A stretch of 43,550 nt of DNA from Acidobacteriota bacterium (GTDB lineage: Bacteria; Acidobacteriota; Blastocatellia; Pyrinomonadales; Pyrinomonadaceae). The notes below the pieces were generated by a model. It was not told the origin of the DNA. It was given only the letters and a program-made list of their open reading frames with translations, and made no database searches. Shown here in pieces: positions 8,476-17,746 of this stretch. The DNA lies in assembly GCA_025463125.1 (NCBI GenBank), contig JAOAPX010000185.1, positions 1 to 43,550 on the forward strand. Direction: 5' to 3'. Both the position numbers and the translations under genes were made by a program. Every line of letters starts with the position of its first letter. Positions within the stretch are counted from its first letter, which is position 1.

Positions 8476-9654
8476 ATGCTAACAATAATCGAAAATGGGG
8501 AGATTTACGCGCCTTCTTCAAAAGGCGTAAACAATATTCTTTTAACCGAAAATAAAGTTCTAAAAATCGGCGTCAAGCGTGAACACGTCGAAGCGCTCGG
8601 AATCGAATTCGAAGTGATAGATGCCGACGGGTGCGTCGTCACTCCCGGTTTTATAGATCCGCATCAGCATCTGCTCGGCGGCAGCGGCGAAAAAGGATTT
8701 TCTTCGCAAACGCCGGAGATAAGCGCGACGGAAATTATCGAATCAGGAATTACAACCGTCATCGGGTGCCTGGGCGTCGACACGACGATGAAAACGATGG
8801 CTGGACTTCTGGCAAAAGCGAAGGCGCTGAAAGAAGAGGGTTTGAACGCATATATCTGGTCGGGCGGCTACGACGTTCCGCCGACGACGATTACCGATTC
8901 GGTGCGAAACGATATTATGTTTATCGAAGAAGTAATCGGTGCCGGTGAAATCGCAATTTCCGATGAGCGCTCGACCGATCATATTCCGCACGAATTAGCC
9001 CGCCTCGTCATCGATACGCACAACGGCGGAATGCTGAGCCGAAAAGCGGGTGTGACGCATTTTCATGTCGGCAAGACCGAAGACCGTTTGAAATCTCTCA
9101 GAAAGCTGCTCGACGAGTTTCCAATCAAACCCGAATGGATTTATCCGACGCATATCACGCGCAGCGAAGAATTGATGAAAGAAGCCATCGAGCTTGCCGC
9201 GAACGGCTCGTTCGTCGATATGGATACGGTCGATGAAGATTTGCCTAAATGGCTGCGCTTTTATCTGGATAACGGCGGAAAGCCCGAGCAGCTGACGATT
9301 TCAACCGATGCTTCGATTACCAGCCCGAAAAATCTTTTCGAGCAGATTCGCATCTGTATTCTCGAACATAACTTTTCGCTCGCAGAAATTCTGCCGTGTG
9401 CCACGGCGAACACGGCAAAGGTTTTAAAGCTGAAAGATAAAGGCGAAATTGCCGAAAACAAATCTGCCGATATTCTGATTCTGGATAAAGACACGCTTGC
9501 GATACGCGACGTCATCTGCGGCGGACGTCGTTTGTTCAGGGACGGTTCGTTAGCCTTCAAAGAGCGTTTTCTCAAAGAAAGCAACCGGAGCGTCATTCTT
9601 AAAGGCGAAAAGGAACTGAAATCGGTAAACGATCCGGGCGAAAGCGACGAGTAA
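8476..9654 (+). CDS. iadA: isoaspartyl dipeptidase-like amidohydrolase
   Basis: IadA-type enzymes hydrolyse beta-aspartyl dipeptides. Here the likely substrate is beta-Asp-Arg released by the neighbouring cyanophycinase. The amidohydrolase metal site is visible: HQH (63-65) after PGFIDP, His197 in HFHVG, His226 in YPTHITR and Asp278 in ISTDAS. Glu72 and Tyr132 (GGYDVP) match substrate/catalytic residues of the E. coli enzyme, and Arg165 and Arg229 match its substrate-binding arginines. From memory of the E. coli sequence, the carboxylated metal-bridging Lys162 corresponds here to Gly157-Glu158, so Glu158 may take its place. Length (392) is normal. The C-terminal tail after about residue 370 is polar. 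Confidence 0.88.
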   Translation: MLTIIENGEIYAPSSKGVNNILLTENKVLKIGVKREHVEALGIEFEVIDADGCVVTPGFIDPHQHLLGGSGEKGFSSQTPEISATEIIESGITTVIGCLGVDTTMKTMAGLLAKAKALKEEGLNAYIWSGGYDVPPTTITDSVRNDIMFIEEVIGAGEIAISDERSTDHIPHELARLVIDTHNGGMLSRKAGVTHFHVGKTEDRLKSLRKLLDEFPIKPEWIYPTHITRSEELMKEAIELAANGSFVDMDTVDEDLPKWLRFYLDNGGKPEQLTISTDASITSPKNLFEQIRICILEHNFSLAEILPCATANTAKVLKLKDKGEIAENKSADILILDKDTLAIRDVICGGRRLFRDGSLAFKERFLKESNRSVILKGEKELKSVNDPGESDE

Positions 9655-9734
9655 AATCTTGACTGAAAATCTTTCGGATATTTCTTCGAGATGATTTTCA
9701 AATCTTGTTCTTTTGCGTCTTTACTTAAAAAAAC

Positions 9735-9774
9735 AAAAGAGGCGCCGAGATTGTTAAAATTCGGCGCCTCTTTT
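9735..9774. terminator. bidirectional terminator, cyanophycin operon / 9805 gene
   Basis: A perfect 14-bp stem (AAAAGAGGCGCCGA at 9735-9748 with its complement at 9761-9774) encloses a 12-base loop, with A and T runs outside. It lies between two convergent genes and should stop transcription from both sides. Confidence 0.9.
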
Positions 9775-9804
9775 TCGTTTTTTCGTTTAATAACTTTTCC
9801 CGCG

Positions 9805-10245
9805 TTAAGCGTTTTTTGACATTTCGGCGCGAGCTTTTATCATGCGCTGAAACATTTCGCGGCGCGCAGCCAGCATTTCTTTGGCGTTCGGCTGTCTCAT
9901 CACTAATTTTTCCAGATTTTTCAGATATTTCGGATTGCCCGTTTTTTCTCTTACTTCTTTTAAATACGGTTCGATTTTCGCAAAAACCGCGATGTGTTCG
10001 TTTTCCGTATCGTTAAACATTTCCTCGTTTATCGCGCCGTGATTGACAAGCCCAGCCGCCATATCCCAGTACGAAACGACCATACGAAAATACGCCGACG
10101 TCTCTTCGGAAATCATCGTTTTCAAAACGTCGTCGGCGCTCTGCGGAAAAAATCCGAATATCCAGTTTCGCGCTTCCCGCATTTTCGTTTCGCGCCGTAG
10201 ATCATACAATTTCAGAATTAAATCTGCCGATTTTGCTTTACTCAT
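9805..10245 (-). CDS. uncharacterised 146-residue protein
   Basis: I do not recognise this protein. I start it at the ATG at 10245, which has GGGAG seven bases upstream. A longer in-frame start exists at 10278 but lacks such a site. The product is highly charged and looks mostly alpha-helical, beginning MSKAKSADLILKLYDLRRE, with no membrane segment, signal peptide or cysteine cluster. Conserved-looking features are a WIFGFFPQSADDVL segment and a YWDMAAGLVNHGAI segment. The repeated acidic-basic spacing suggests a helical bundle. It stands alone between two terminators or hairpin regions. The regular codon use and good ribosome binding site argue for a real gene. Confidence 0.75.
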   Translation of the reverse strand: MSKAKSADLILKLYDLRRETKMREARNWIFGFFPQSADDVLKTMISEETSAYFRMVVSYWDMAAGLVNHGAINEEMFNDTENEHIAVFAKIEPYLKEVREKTGNPKYLKNLEKLVMRQPNAKEMLAARREMFQRMIKARAEMSKNA

Positions 10246-10331
10246 TATTTTTCTCCCTGAACTTTTTAGAATTTGCAATCAGATTGTATGACTTGAAGCG
10301 GATGGTTCCAAATGCCTGAGCCCGAAATCAA

Positions 10332-10640
10332 CTATTTTCTTGACGCTAAAAACGGCATTGTAATCCCTGCAATTATCATAATGACTCCAATAACAATCCC
10401 GATCACCGAAACGAACGTAAAAACCGCAATCGCCGCTCCGGAAAAAATGAGTAAAAGGCTGAAAATCCATATGCCTAACGATTTATAAACGGGCGTATCA
10501 TCTTTGCCGCCGGGCTTTAAATTCAATTCCTTGAAGGCGGAACCGATATCGCTTGCCGTAATTGATGTTTTACTCGCGACCTTTTGATCGTCGCTCGTTA
10601 AATCATTGCCTGCCAGGTCGCCGGTATCTTTATTGTTCAT
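10332..10640 (-). CDS. small membrane protein, 102 residues
   Basis: This is an unrecognised protein with a polar N-terminal half (residues 1-50, including a short acidic/serine region) and two closely spaced hydrophobic helices at about 50-73 and 76-98. It ends in LASRK. The hairpin topology would put both termini on the same side, probably the cytoplasm. It is transcribed in the same direction as the preceding and following genes, but 87 bp separates it from the 146-residue gene. No function can be inferred. Confidence 0.65.
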   Translation of the reverse strand: MNNKDTGDLAGNDLTSDDQKVASKTSITASDIGSAFKELNLKPGGKDDTPVYKSLGIWIFSLLLIFSGAAIAVFTFVSVIGIVIGVIMIIAGITMPFLASRK

Positions 10641-10754
10641 AATTTCACGCTTTCCCGCTGCAAATTTTCTTTTGGTTAAATTATAAACTTTAGATCCGGT
10701 ATGTTTTGTTTATCAGATTACTTAACAAAACATATTTATTTTTGATTATTCAAA

Positions 10755-10825
10755 AAAAAGACCGATCTCAAAGTTGATCTGACAAGAATTGCTGCCTGTT
10801 AAATCAAACTGAAATCGGTCTTTTT
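10755..10825 (-). terminator. long-loop terminator downstream of lon
   Basis: AAAAGACCGAT at 10756-10766 pairs with ATCGGTCTTTT at 10814-10824, flanked by A and T runs. The interior of 47 bases is not empty: AGTTGAT and ATCAAACT pair imperfectly, giving an extended, bulged stem. It lies just after the lon stop codon on the minus strand. Confidence 0.7.
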
Positions 10826-10856
10826 AATTAAACTTTTTAATTTATAAAAGGTTTCT

Positions 10857-13280
10857 TTATTCTATGGTCGCCGAAATATCCGCCGATGATTTACCGTCAG
10901 CCCAAATCGGCTGCGTTTCGATAATTTCATCGTTTTTTGACTTTTCCAGCGCGTAATCTAAAACCTCGTCGATCATTTCAACGGTGTGAATCGTTAAATC
11001 TTCGCGGACTTCTTCCGGCACGTCGGCTAAATCCTTTTCGTTATCTTTCGATAAAATAATCGTTTTAATGCCGAAGCGATGCGCCGCGAGCAGCTTTTCC
11101 TTAACGCCGCCGATCGGCAGAACCTTGCCGCGCAGAGTGATTTCCCCGGTCATCGCCACGTCGTGTCTCGCGCGTTTTCCGGTTAAAGCCGAAACCATCG
11201 CCGTCGCCAGCGTAATGCCCGCGCTCGGTCCGTCTTTCGGAATCGCGCCCTCGGGAACGTGTATGTGCAAATCTTTTTCGCGAAAATCATCGTGGCTGAT
11301 CCCGAGTTTTTCGGCGCGAGTGCGAACGCAGGTCAAAGCGGCGCGCGCCGATTCCTGCATTACTTCGCCGAGTTTTCCGGTCAAAGTCACTTCGCCTTTT
11401 CCTTTAACGATCGTCGCTTCGACCTGCAAAACATCGCCGCCGACTTCCGTCCAGGCTAAACCGTTGACCAGACCGATTTCCGATTTGCGCGCGATATCCT
11501 GTTTGCGGAAACGAATCGTTCCGAGCAGCTCGCGAACTTTTTCGGCGTCGATAACGGCGCGAAAGTCTTCTTTGGCTTCGGCGACAACGTATTTTCTGGC
11601 GATTTTGCGAACGCACGAACCGATTTCCCTTTCGAGATTTCGCACGCCCGCTTCGCGCGTGTAATGACGAATGATTTCCAAAATGCCGTCGTCTGTAAAC
11701 TTGATTTTTTCTTCGTCCAAGCCGTTGCCTTCGGCTTGTTTCGCAATCAAATGCCTTTTAGCGATCTCGACTTTTTCGCGCTCCGTGTAACCGGAAAGAT
11801 TCAGAATTTCCAGACGGTCTTGCAGCGCGGGCGGAATCGTATGCAGAACGTTTGCCGTCGCGATAAAGAACACGTTCGATAAATCGTAATCCACGTCTAA
11901 ATAATGATCGCGGAAAGTGCTGTTTTGTTCCGGGTCGAGAACTTCGAGCAGCGCCGCCGACGGGTCGCCGCGAAAATCGCGACCGAGTTTGTCCACTTCA
12001 TCGAGCAGAATTACCGGATTAATCGTTCCGGCGCGTTTCATTAATTGGACGATTTGTCCGGGCAGCGCGCCGATATAAGTTCTTCTGTGACCGCGAATTT
12101 CGGCTTCGTCGTGAACGCCGCCGAGCGCGAGGCGAACGAATTTTCTGCCCGTCGCTTTGGCGATCGATTTTCCCAAGCTGGTTTTTCCGACGCCCGGCGC
12201 GCCCGCAAAACACAAAATCGTGCCTTTCGGGTTTTTCACCAGCTGGCGAACGGCTAAAAATTCTAAAATTCGCTCTTTAATTTTCGTTAGCGCGTAATGA
12301 TCTTCGTTCAGAACTTTTTCGGCTTCGGTTAAATCTTCGATTTCTTCCGAACGCTCCGTCCACGGAACATTGATGAGCCAATCAAGATACGTGCGCGAAA
12401 CGGTCGATTCGGCGGACATCGGCGGCATCGCTTCGAGACGCGCGAATTCCTGCAAAGCCTTTTCTTTAGCTTCGTCGGTCATTCCGGCTTCTTCGATTTT
12501 TTTCTTTAATTCGTCGAGCTCGGCTTTATCGTCTTTGCGCCCGAGTTCTTTATGAATCGCTTTTATCTGCTCGTTCAAGTAATATTCGCGCTGATGCTTG
12601 TCCATCTGTTTTTTCGTGCGCGTGTGAATCGAACGGTCGAGCTGCCGTTTTTCGATCTCGGCTTCGAGAATGTCGCAGAGTTTCTGCAAGCGCTCCTGTA
12701 CGGAAAACGTTTCGAGCAATTCCTGTTTTTCATCAACCCCGATTCTTAAATGCGAGCTCATCGCGTCGGCGATCTGCGCGGCGGAAATTCCGCGCAGACT
12801 CGCGTGCAGCGCGTCCGTGTATGCGTCGGGCGAAACGCGCAAAAATTGTTCGACCAAAGTATGAATTTTCTGCAAAAGCCCGTCGGTTCTATAGCCGGAT
12901 TCGTCGATCGACTGAATTTTGCGGACGTGCGCGAAAAACATTCCGTCTTCGTCCTGCTCGACTTTGACCGATTGCCCGCGCTCGCGTCCTTCGACGACGA
13001 CTTTAATCTGCCCGTTATCCTGCCTCTGAGCCTGTAGAATTCTGCCGAGAGTTCCGATTGTATAAATCTGTTCGGAATTCGGCTCGTCGATCGTCGCATC
13101 GTGCTGCGTGGCGAGGAAAATATTACGCTCGCCGGTCATCGCCTGTTCGAGTGCGCGAACAGAGCTCGGACGACCGATCTTAAATGCAACTTTCGTAAAC
13201 GGGAAAATAACTACATCACGTATTGGAACCATCGGATAACGCTTAATGTCCGAAGGCATTTGGTCTGAAAATTCTTGCAT
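10857..13280 (-). CDS. lon: ATP-dependent protease Lon
   Basis: Lon degrades damaged and short-lived regulatory proteins in the cytoplasm. The N-terminal substrate-recognition domain ([11 protein letters not shown], from about residue 17) is followed by a coiled-coil region at about 200-285, the AAA+ module with GAPGVGKT (360-367) and the LLDEVDK Walker B (425-431), and the S16 protease domain. The catalytic dyad is Ser686 in DGPSAG and Lys729 in GGVKEK. The 807-residue length is typical. It follows clpX on the same strand, about 244 bp away with a terminator next to clpX, so it is probably a separate transcript within the proteostasis cluster. Confidence 0.97.
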   Translation of the reverse strand: MQEFSDQMPSDIKRYPMVPIRDVVIFPFTKVAFKIGRPSSVRALEQAMTGERNIFLATQHDATIDEPNSEQIYTIGTLGRILQAQRQDNGQIKVVVEGRERGQSVKVEQDEDGMFFAHVRKIQSIDESGYRTDGLLQKIHTLVEQFLRVSPDAYTDALHASLRGISAAQIADAMSSHLRIGVDEKQELLETFSVQERLQKLCDILEAEIEKRQLDRSIHTRTKKQMDKHQREYYLNEQIKAIHKELGRKDDKAELDELKKKIEEAGMTDEAKEKALQEFARLEAMPPMSAESTVSRTYLDWLINVPWTERSEEIEDLTEAEKVLNEDHYALTKIKERILEFLAVRQLVKNPKGTILCFAGAPGVGKTSLGKSIAKATGRKFVRLALGGVHDEAEIRGHRRTYIGALPGQIVQLMKRAGTINPVILLDEVDKLGRDFRGDPSAALLEVLDPEQNSTFRDHYLDVDYDLSNVFFIATANVLHTIPPALQDRLEILNLSGYTEREKVEIAKRHLIAKQAEGNGLDEEKIKFTDDGILEIIRHYTREAGVRNLEREIGSCVRKIARKYVVAEAKEDFRAVIDAEKVRELLGTIRFRKQDIARKSEIGLVNGLAWTEVGGDVLQVEATIVKGKGEVTLTGKLGEVMQESARAALTCVRTRAEKLGISHDDFREKDLHIHVPEGAIPKDGPSAGITLATAMVSALTGKRARHDVAMTGEITLRGKVLPIGGVKEKLLAAHRFGIKTIILSKDNEKDLADVPEEVREDLTIHTVEMIDEVLDYALEKSKNDEIIETQPIWADGKSSADISATIE

Positions 13281-13472
13281 ATATTTGGAATTGTTTCTGT
13301 GGATATAAGATTTTTAAGGGTTAGTTATATTTACTCAAAAAGTTCGGATAAAGGCAATTGCAAATTAATCAATTTATATTGCAAGTAAGTGTTTCTCAAT
13401 TTATAAATAACTATTAACCCGCTACTTTTAATTTTAAATCATTAAAGCGGTTTTTATCTAGTTTTTTTCGAC

Positions 13473-13507
13473 AAAAAAGCGGAAAGTCATTGAACTTTCC
13501 GCTTTTT
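13473..13507 (-). terminator. intrinsic terminator downstream of clpX
   Basis: A strong hairpin with AAAAAGCGGAAAGT at 13474-13487 and its complement at 13494-13507 leaves a six-base loop, with A and T runs on both sides. It lies 18 bp after the clpX stop. Confidence 0.85.
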
Positions 13508-13524
13508 CAGTTTTTACCTTTATT

Positions 13525-14769
13525 TCAAGCCGCTTCTTCCAGTCTGGAAACGAGGTCGAAAACCGGCGTTTTTTTCTCGATCATCTCTTTGGTAATGACC
13601 AGGTCTTTCACTTTTTTCTCTGAAGGAAGAACATACATCGATTCAAGCAGAATTTCCTCTAGAATCATCATCAGCCCGCGCGCGCCGACTTTTCGCTTGA
13701 GCGCTTCGTGAGCGATCGCTCTTAAAGCGCCGTCCGTAAATTTCAATCCGATGTTATCGAATTCGAATTTGCGCTGATATTGCTTGATCAAGGCGTTTTT
13801 CGGCTCGGTCAGAATTTTAACCAGCGCCTCTTCATCCAGCTCGTGCAAAGTACCGATAACAGGAAGACGACCGACGAATTCCGGAATCAAACCGTAATGC
13901 ATTAAATCTTCGGGTTCGAGTTTTCCGACCGCTTCGTTATGCCGCTCGGCGCTCGATTTAATATCGGCTTGAAAACCGAGAGATTTGTTGCGATAACGTT
14001 TTTCCACGACTTTTTCCAAACCGATAAACGCGCCGCCGCAGACAAATAAAATATTCGTCGTGTCGATTTGTATAAAATCCTGCTGCGGATGCTTGCGCCC
14101 GCCGCCGGTCGGAATATTGGCGATTGTGCCTTCTAAAATTTTCAAAAGCGCCTGCTGAACGCCTTCGCCCGACACGTCGCGCGTGATCGAAGGATTGTCG
14201 TCCTTGCGGCAAATCTTGTCGATCTCGTCGATGTAAATAATGCCTGTCTGGGCTTTTTCGACGTCGTTGCCCGCCGACTGCAAAAGCCTTAAAAGTATGT
14301 TTTCCACGTCTTCGCCGACGTAACCGGCTTCGGTCAGGCTCGTCGCGTCAACGATGCAGAAAGGAACGCTCAAAACTTTTGCAAGCGTCTGGGCGAGCAG
14401 TGTTTTTCCCGTTCCGGTCGGACCGATAAGAAGAATATTCGATTTTTGCAGCTCGATATCGGCGCGGCGCTTGATTAATTCCAAACGTTTGTAGTGCTGG
14501 TAAACCGCGACCGAAAGACGTTTTTTCGATTCGTCCTGCCCGATTACGTATTCATCGAGAAAAGATTTGATTTCCTGAGGTTTCGGCAGGGCGCTTCGAA
14601 CAGTCGCCGTTTCGGTCTGCTCGTCGTCGTTGATAATTTCATTACAAATGTCTATGCATTCGTTGCAGACGTAAACACCGGGTCCGGCGATGAGTTTACG
14701 AACGTCATTTTGCGATTTCCCGCAAAATGAGCAGCAAAGAAGTTCTTCTGGGCGACGGAATTGGGGCAT
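13525..14769 (-). CDS. clpX: ClpX, unfoldase subunit of the Clp protease
   Basis: ClpX recognises, unfolds and feeds substrates into the ClpP chamber using ATP. The N-terminal zinc-binding domain has CSFC (13-16) and CNEC (35-38). The AAA+ domain shows GPTGTGKT and the IIYIDEIDK Walker B. An IGF-type loop that docks to ClpP is expected in this family, and GFQAD marks the approximate region. At 414 residues the length is normal. clpP lies 103 bp upstream on the same strand and tig precedes it, which is the conserved bacterial order. The clpP-clpX gap contains a GC-rich palindrome at 14799-14814. Confidence 0.97.
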   Translation of the reverse strand: MPQFRRPEELLCCSFCGKSQNDVRKLIAGPGVYVCNECIDICNEIINDDEQTETATVRSALPKPQEIKSFLDEYVIGQDESKKRLSVAVYQHYKRLELIKRRADIELQKSNILLIGPTGTGKTLLAQTLAKVLSVPFCIVDATSLTEAGYVGEDVENILLRLLQSAGNDVEKAQTGIIYIDEIDKICRKDDNPSITRDVSGEGVQQALLKILEGTIANIPTGGGRKHPQQDFIQIDTTNILFVCGGAFIGLEKVVEKRYRNKSLGFQADIKSSAERHNEAVGKLEPEDLMHYGLIPEFVGRLPVIGTLHELDEEALVKILTEPKNALIKQYQRKFEFDNIGLKFTDGALRAIAHEALKRKVGARGLMMILEEILLESMYVLPSEKKVKDLVITKEMIEKKTPVFDLVSRLEEAA

Positions 14770-14798
14770 ATATTAAGTTTACGAATATCGGCGGAAAA

Positions 14799-14814
14799 CG
14801 GCGGACATCCGCCG
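14799..14814. repeat. GC-rich palindrome between clpP and clpX
   Basis: CGGCGGA and TCCGCCG form an inverted repeat with only CA between them, next to another CGGCGGA copy at 14789-14795. As RNA it would form a compact hairpin in the clpP-clpX transcript, perhaps protecting or separating the two messages. No T run follows, so it is not an intrinsic terminator. Confidence 0.5.
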
Positions 14815-14872
14815 GCATTCAGAATTGTTTTTAACGTCTGGCTGCCGGCAGCTATCCGCAACTTTATGCCGA

Positions 14873-15460
14873 TTATTTTTCTCTATGTTCGATTACTTCG
14901 TCGATCAAACCGTATGCTTTTGCCTGAATCGGCGATAAAATACGATCGCGTTCGACGTCGAGTTCGACCTGTTCGAAACTCTGTTTACTGTGATGCGCCA
15001 GGATACGCGAAGTGAGTTCGCGCATACGCAAAATTTCTTCCGCCATAATGCGAACGTCGGTTGCCTGTCCTGAAGCTCCGCCCGACGGCTGGTGAATCAA
15101 AATACGCGAATGAGGGAGCGCAAAGCGTTTTCCGGCTGTTCCGGCTGCGAGAAGCAGCGCGCCCATCGATGCGCATTGTCCGATACAAATCGTCGTCACG
15201 TCGTTTTTGATAAACTGCATCGTGTCGTAGATTGCCATTCCGGCTGTGATCGAACCGCCCGGGCTGTTGATATACAGGTTGATATCGCGTTCCGGGTCTT
15301 CGGCTTCGAGAAAAAGCAATTGGGCGACGATTAAATTGGCGATTTGATCGTCAATCGGGGTGCCGATAAAAATAATACTGTCTTTTAATAATCTGGAAAA
15401 AATGTCGAAGGCTCTTTCGCCGCGCGAAGTTTGTTCGACTACCATTGGTACTAAAGCCAT
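14873..15460 (-). CDS. clpP: ClpP, proteolytic subunit of the Clp protease
   Basis: ClpP forms the tetradecameric peptidase chamber served by ClpX. The Ser-His-Asp triad is visible as Ser98 (GQCASMGA), His123 (LIHQPSGG) and Asp172. The oxyanion-loop SPGGS is at 66-70. The 195-residue length is standard, with a short N-terminal propeptide-like stretch. An AGAAGAGAG ribosome binding site precedes the ATG. Trigger factor lies 159 bp upstream and clpX downstream, so this is the usual tig-clpP-clpX arrangement linking nascent-chain folding to protein turnover. Confidence 0.98.
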   Translation of the reverse strand: MALVPMVVEQTSRGERAFDIFSRLLKDSIIFIGTPIDDQIANLIVAQLLFLEAEDPERDINLYINSPGGSITAGMAIYDTMQFIKNDVTTICIGQCASMGALLLAAGTAGKRFALPHSRILIHQPSGGASGQATDVRIMAEEILRMRELTSRILAHHSKQSFEQVELDVERDRILSPIQAKAYGLIDEVIEHREK

Positions 15461-15619
15461 AATTTTTCTCTCTTCTATATCCTCAAAATTCGGGAACTAA
15501 ATGTTTAAGAACTTGTTTAATTGAACGAAGATAAGTTGTTGAAAAACGGCTTCTTGCCATTTCGAATTCCGATTTTACAACTTATCCGTCAAATTGCAAC
15601 TCTACAAGGGCTTAAAACT

Positions 15620-17110
15620 CTATTTCTCTTTGGCTGTTTTTTTCTTGGTTTCTTTTTTTGCAGCCTTTTTCTTTTCTGTTTTTTCCGGTTCGGCGGACGT
15701 TTCTTCCGATTTCGCTTCGGTTTCTTCCGATTTCGCTTCCCGTTCGCTGTGCGCGCCGGTTTCTGCCGATGCCTGAGCTTGCGGCAGAGTTTCGTCAATC
15801 CATTCGCCGTCGGTCACTTTTGCGTGTTGAATCAGAGCTTCGATTGCTTTGCGCGTTTTTAAGTTGTTCTTAATGTTTTCTTCGCCGCCCTGCTGCTGCG
15901 CCAGCGAACTGCGGATTTCTTCGGGCGTCGCGCGGTAATAATCCGCCAATTTCTGAATTTCTTCGTCAACTTCCGCGTCGGCGACCTCGACGCTTTCCAG
16001 TTCGGCTACTTTTTCAAGAAGCATCGCGCCGCGCACATCGCGCTCGGCTTGAGTTTTCATCTGGTTAAACGCCATCTCGATAAACTGCTTATCGACTTTA
16101 TTTAAATCCGCTCCGCGCTGCTGTAAATCCTGCGCGAAGTTATTTAAAAGATTACGCGCCTGAACATCTATCAACGCGCCCGGAACTTCGAATTCGTGAT
16201 TCTCGATAAACCTGGCGATGGCGTTATTTCTCAAACGAGCATCGGCGTCGGTTTCGTTGTATTTCTGCAAATCATCGCGCAGCCTGGCGCGCAAATCTTC
16301 GAGCGACTCGTAGCCTTCGTCGAGGCTTTTCGCCCATTCGTCATTCAATTCCGGCGTTTCCATTCTGCCGACCGATTTGACCTTAGCTTTATAATTAACC
16401 GTTTTGCCCGCTAATGCCGGCGAAGAGAAATCCTCCGGGTACGAGACGGTAAATTCCTTTTCTTCGTCCTCGGCAAGCCCGATTAAATTTTCCGAAAACG
16501 ATTTTTCAATCGATTCGTCGCCGATCGGAATTTCCAGATCGTCGGCTTTGATCGGTTCGGCTTCGGCTTCGCCTTCAAACGTTCCTTCTAAATCAACGAC
16601 GACGGTATCACCGGTTTCGGATTTGCGGTTTTCGACCGGGATCAACGCCGCCTGCTGCTGCAAACGATTGTCGATTAAATCTTCGACATCGGAATCCTGC
16701 ACCGGTTTTACGCGGCGCGTAAGTTCCAGTCCTTTATATTCGGGCGTCGGGATTTCCGGCATCACTTCGACGTGAATGTGCAGAGAAACCGGCTGAGAAC
16801 CGTTTAATTTCAATTCCTGCGAGTTTTCCAGGTGAAGTTCCGGCTCGGCGAGCGGCTGCAAACCGTGTTCTTCGATTGCCGCCGAAACAGCGCCCGGCAG
16901 AATTTCCTGAAACACGTCGCTGCGAATCTCGTCGCGATAGCGCATCCGGATAACATCGACCGGAGCGTTTCCTTTGCGAAATCCGGGCACGTTGGCTGAA
17001 TTCGCATATTTCTGACTGACTTTGTTATACGCCGCTTTTACGGTTTCCGCGTCAATCTCGATTTTAATTTCTTTTTTTGTGGTTGATACGTCGATCAGTT
17101 CTGTTTTCAT
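15620..17110 (-). CDS. tig: trigger factor, ribosome-bound chaperone
   Basis: Trigger factor binds the ribosome exit tunnel and shields nascent chains. The ribosome-docking loop appears as PGFRKGNAP in the N-terminal domain. The FKBP-like prolyl isomerase domain begins near GDTVVVDLEGTF, and the helical C-terminal chaperone domain follows. At 496 residues it is longer than the roughly 430 of most homologues. The excess is a charged tail (about 445-496) rich in Lys, Glu and Ala, with two SEETEAK/SEETSAE-type repeats, probably disordered. It heads the tig-clpP-clpX cluster. Confidence 0.96.
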   Translation of the reverse strand: MKTELIDVSTTKKEIKIEIDAETVKAAYNKVSQKYANSANVPGFRKGNAPVDVIRMRYRDEIRSDVFQEILPGAVSAAIEEHGLQPLAEPELHLENSQELKLNGSQPVSLHIHVEVMPEIPTPEYKGLELTRRVKPVQDSDVEDLIDNRLQQQAALIPVENRKSETGDTVVVDLEGTFEGEAEAEPIKADDLEIPIGDESIEKSFSENLIGLAEDEEKEFTVSYPEDFSSPALAGKTVNYKAKVKSVGRMETPELNDEWAKSLDEGYESLEDLRARLRDDLQKYNETDADARLRNNAIARFIENHEFEVPGALIDVQARNLLNNFAQDLQQRGADLNKVDKQFIEMAFNQMKTQAERDVRGAMLLEKVAELESVEVADAEVDEEIQKLADYYRATPEEIRSSLAQQQGGEENIKNNLKTRKAIEALIQHAKVTDGEWIDETLPQAQASAETGAHSEREAKSEETEAKSEETSAEPEKTEKKKAAKKETKKKTAKEK

Positions 17111-17127
17111 TTAATAAATATAGTTTG

Positions 17128-17194
17128 ATTAATGGTGAATGGTGAATGGCAAATAAATTTTTTTTTCAATATTCATTCACCATTCACCATTAAT
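17128..17194. repeat. 21-bp perfect inverted repeat with internal GGTGAAT repeats
   Basis: The left arm at 17128-17148 (ATTAATGGTGAATGGTGAATG) matches the exact complement at 17174-17194. The 25-base loop contains a run of nine Ts. Each arm is itself a tandem of GGTGAAT units. It lies between tig and tRNA-Leu, both read on the minus strand, so it would be a long hairpin in the tRNA-Leu downstream RNA or the tig leader. Confidence 0.85.
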
Positions 17195-17203
17195 AAATCC
17201 CTT

Positions 17204-17288
17204 TGGTGCTGAGAGCGAGACTCGAACTCGCACGCCTTACGGCACTGGCTCCTAAGACCAGCGCGGCTACCAATTACGCCATCTCAGC
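17204..17288 (-). tRNA. tRNA-Leu (anticodon TAG)
   Basis: The minus strand shows an acceptor stem GCTGAGA/TCTCAGC, a leucine-type D-arm, an anticodon loop CTTAGGA (anticodon TAG), a long variable arm (TGCCGTAAGGCGT) as in class II tRNAs, and the T-arm AGTTCGAGTCT. CCA is encoded at 17204-17206. The length is 82 nt without CCA. Confidence 0.95.
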
Positions 17289-17367
17289 TTAAACCTTGCA
17301 AAAAACAAGTAATTTTGAATTTATCGAATTTGGAAAAGAATGTCTAGCAAGGCATTTTAGTGAGTGT

Positions 17368-17634
17368 TTATTTCGACAAATACTTGCGTTTATATTCTTC
17401 CAAAGCGCGGTCGGCATCCTGCGTATCGGCAAGCGAAACCGGCGTTTTCTCTTCTAATTTCGGTTGCTCCGGCTTCTTTTTTAAATATTTATAACCGACC
17501 GATCCGCCGATCGCGATGACGCCGAGCACGAACAAGTACCATAAAGCGCTGTAAACGATTCCGATCACGGCAAAACCGAGCATTACCAGCAAATACAACC
17601 CGACGGCAATTAGTATGAGTTTGATGTAATTCAT
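17368..17634 (-). CDS. small membrane protein, 88 residues
   Basis: I do not recognise the family. Residues 4-24 and 28-50 are strongly hydrophobic helices, separated only by a short turn. A polar tail (51-88), rich in Lys, Glu and Pro, ends in RKYLSK. The topology is a membrane hairpin with a cytoplasmic C-terminus by the positive-inside rule. It lies upstream of tRNA-Leu on the same strand and divergently from murE, sharing a 112-bp gap. No function is assigned. Confidence 0.65.
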   Translation of the reverse strand: MNYIKLILIAVGLYLLVMLGFAVIGIVYSALWYLFVLGVIAIGGSVGYKYLKKKPEQPKLEEKTPVSLADTQDADRALEEYKRKYLSK

Positions 17635-17670
17635 CGCTTTGTTTTTCCTTCCGGTTTAAATTTTATCCTA

Positions 17671-17700
17671 TTTCATAAATCCACGCCAAAATCGTATAAT
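17671..17700 (+). promoter_or_regulatory. candidate murE promoter
   Basis: TATAAT at 17695-17700 is a perfect -10 box. TTTCAT at 17671-17676, 18 bases upstream, is a weak -35. The expected start of transcription is about 40 bp before the TTG start codon of murE. Confidence 0.45.
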
Positions 17701-17746
17701 CCGAAAAGTTTATATTATTAAATTTTACGAATTTGAGGATACGGTT

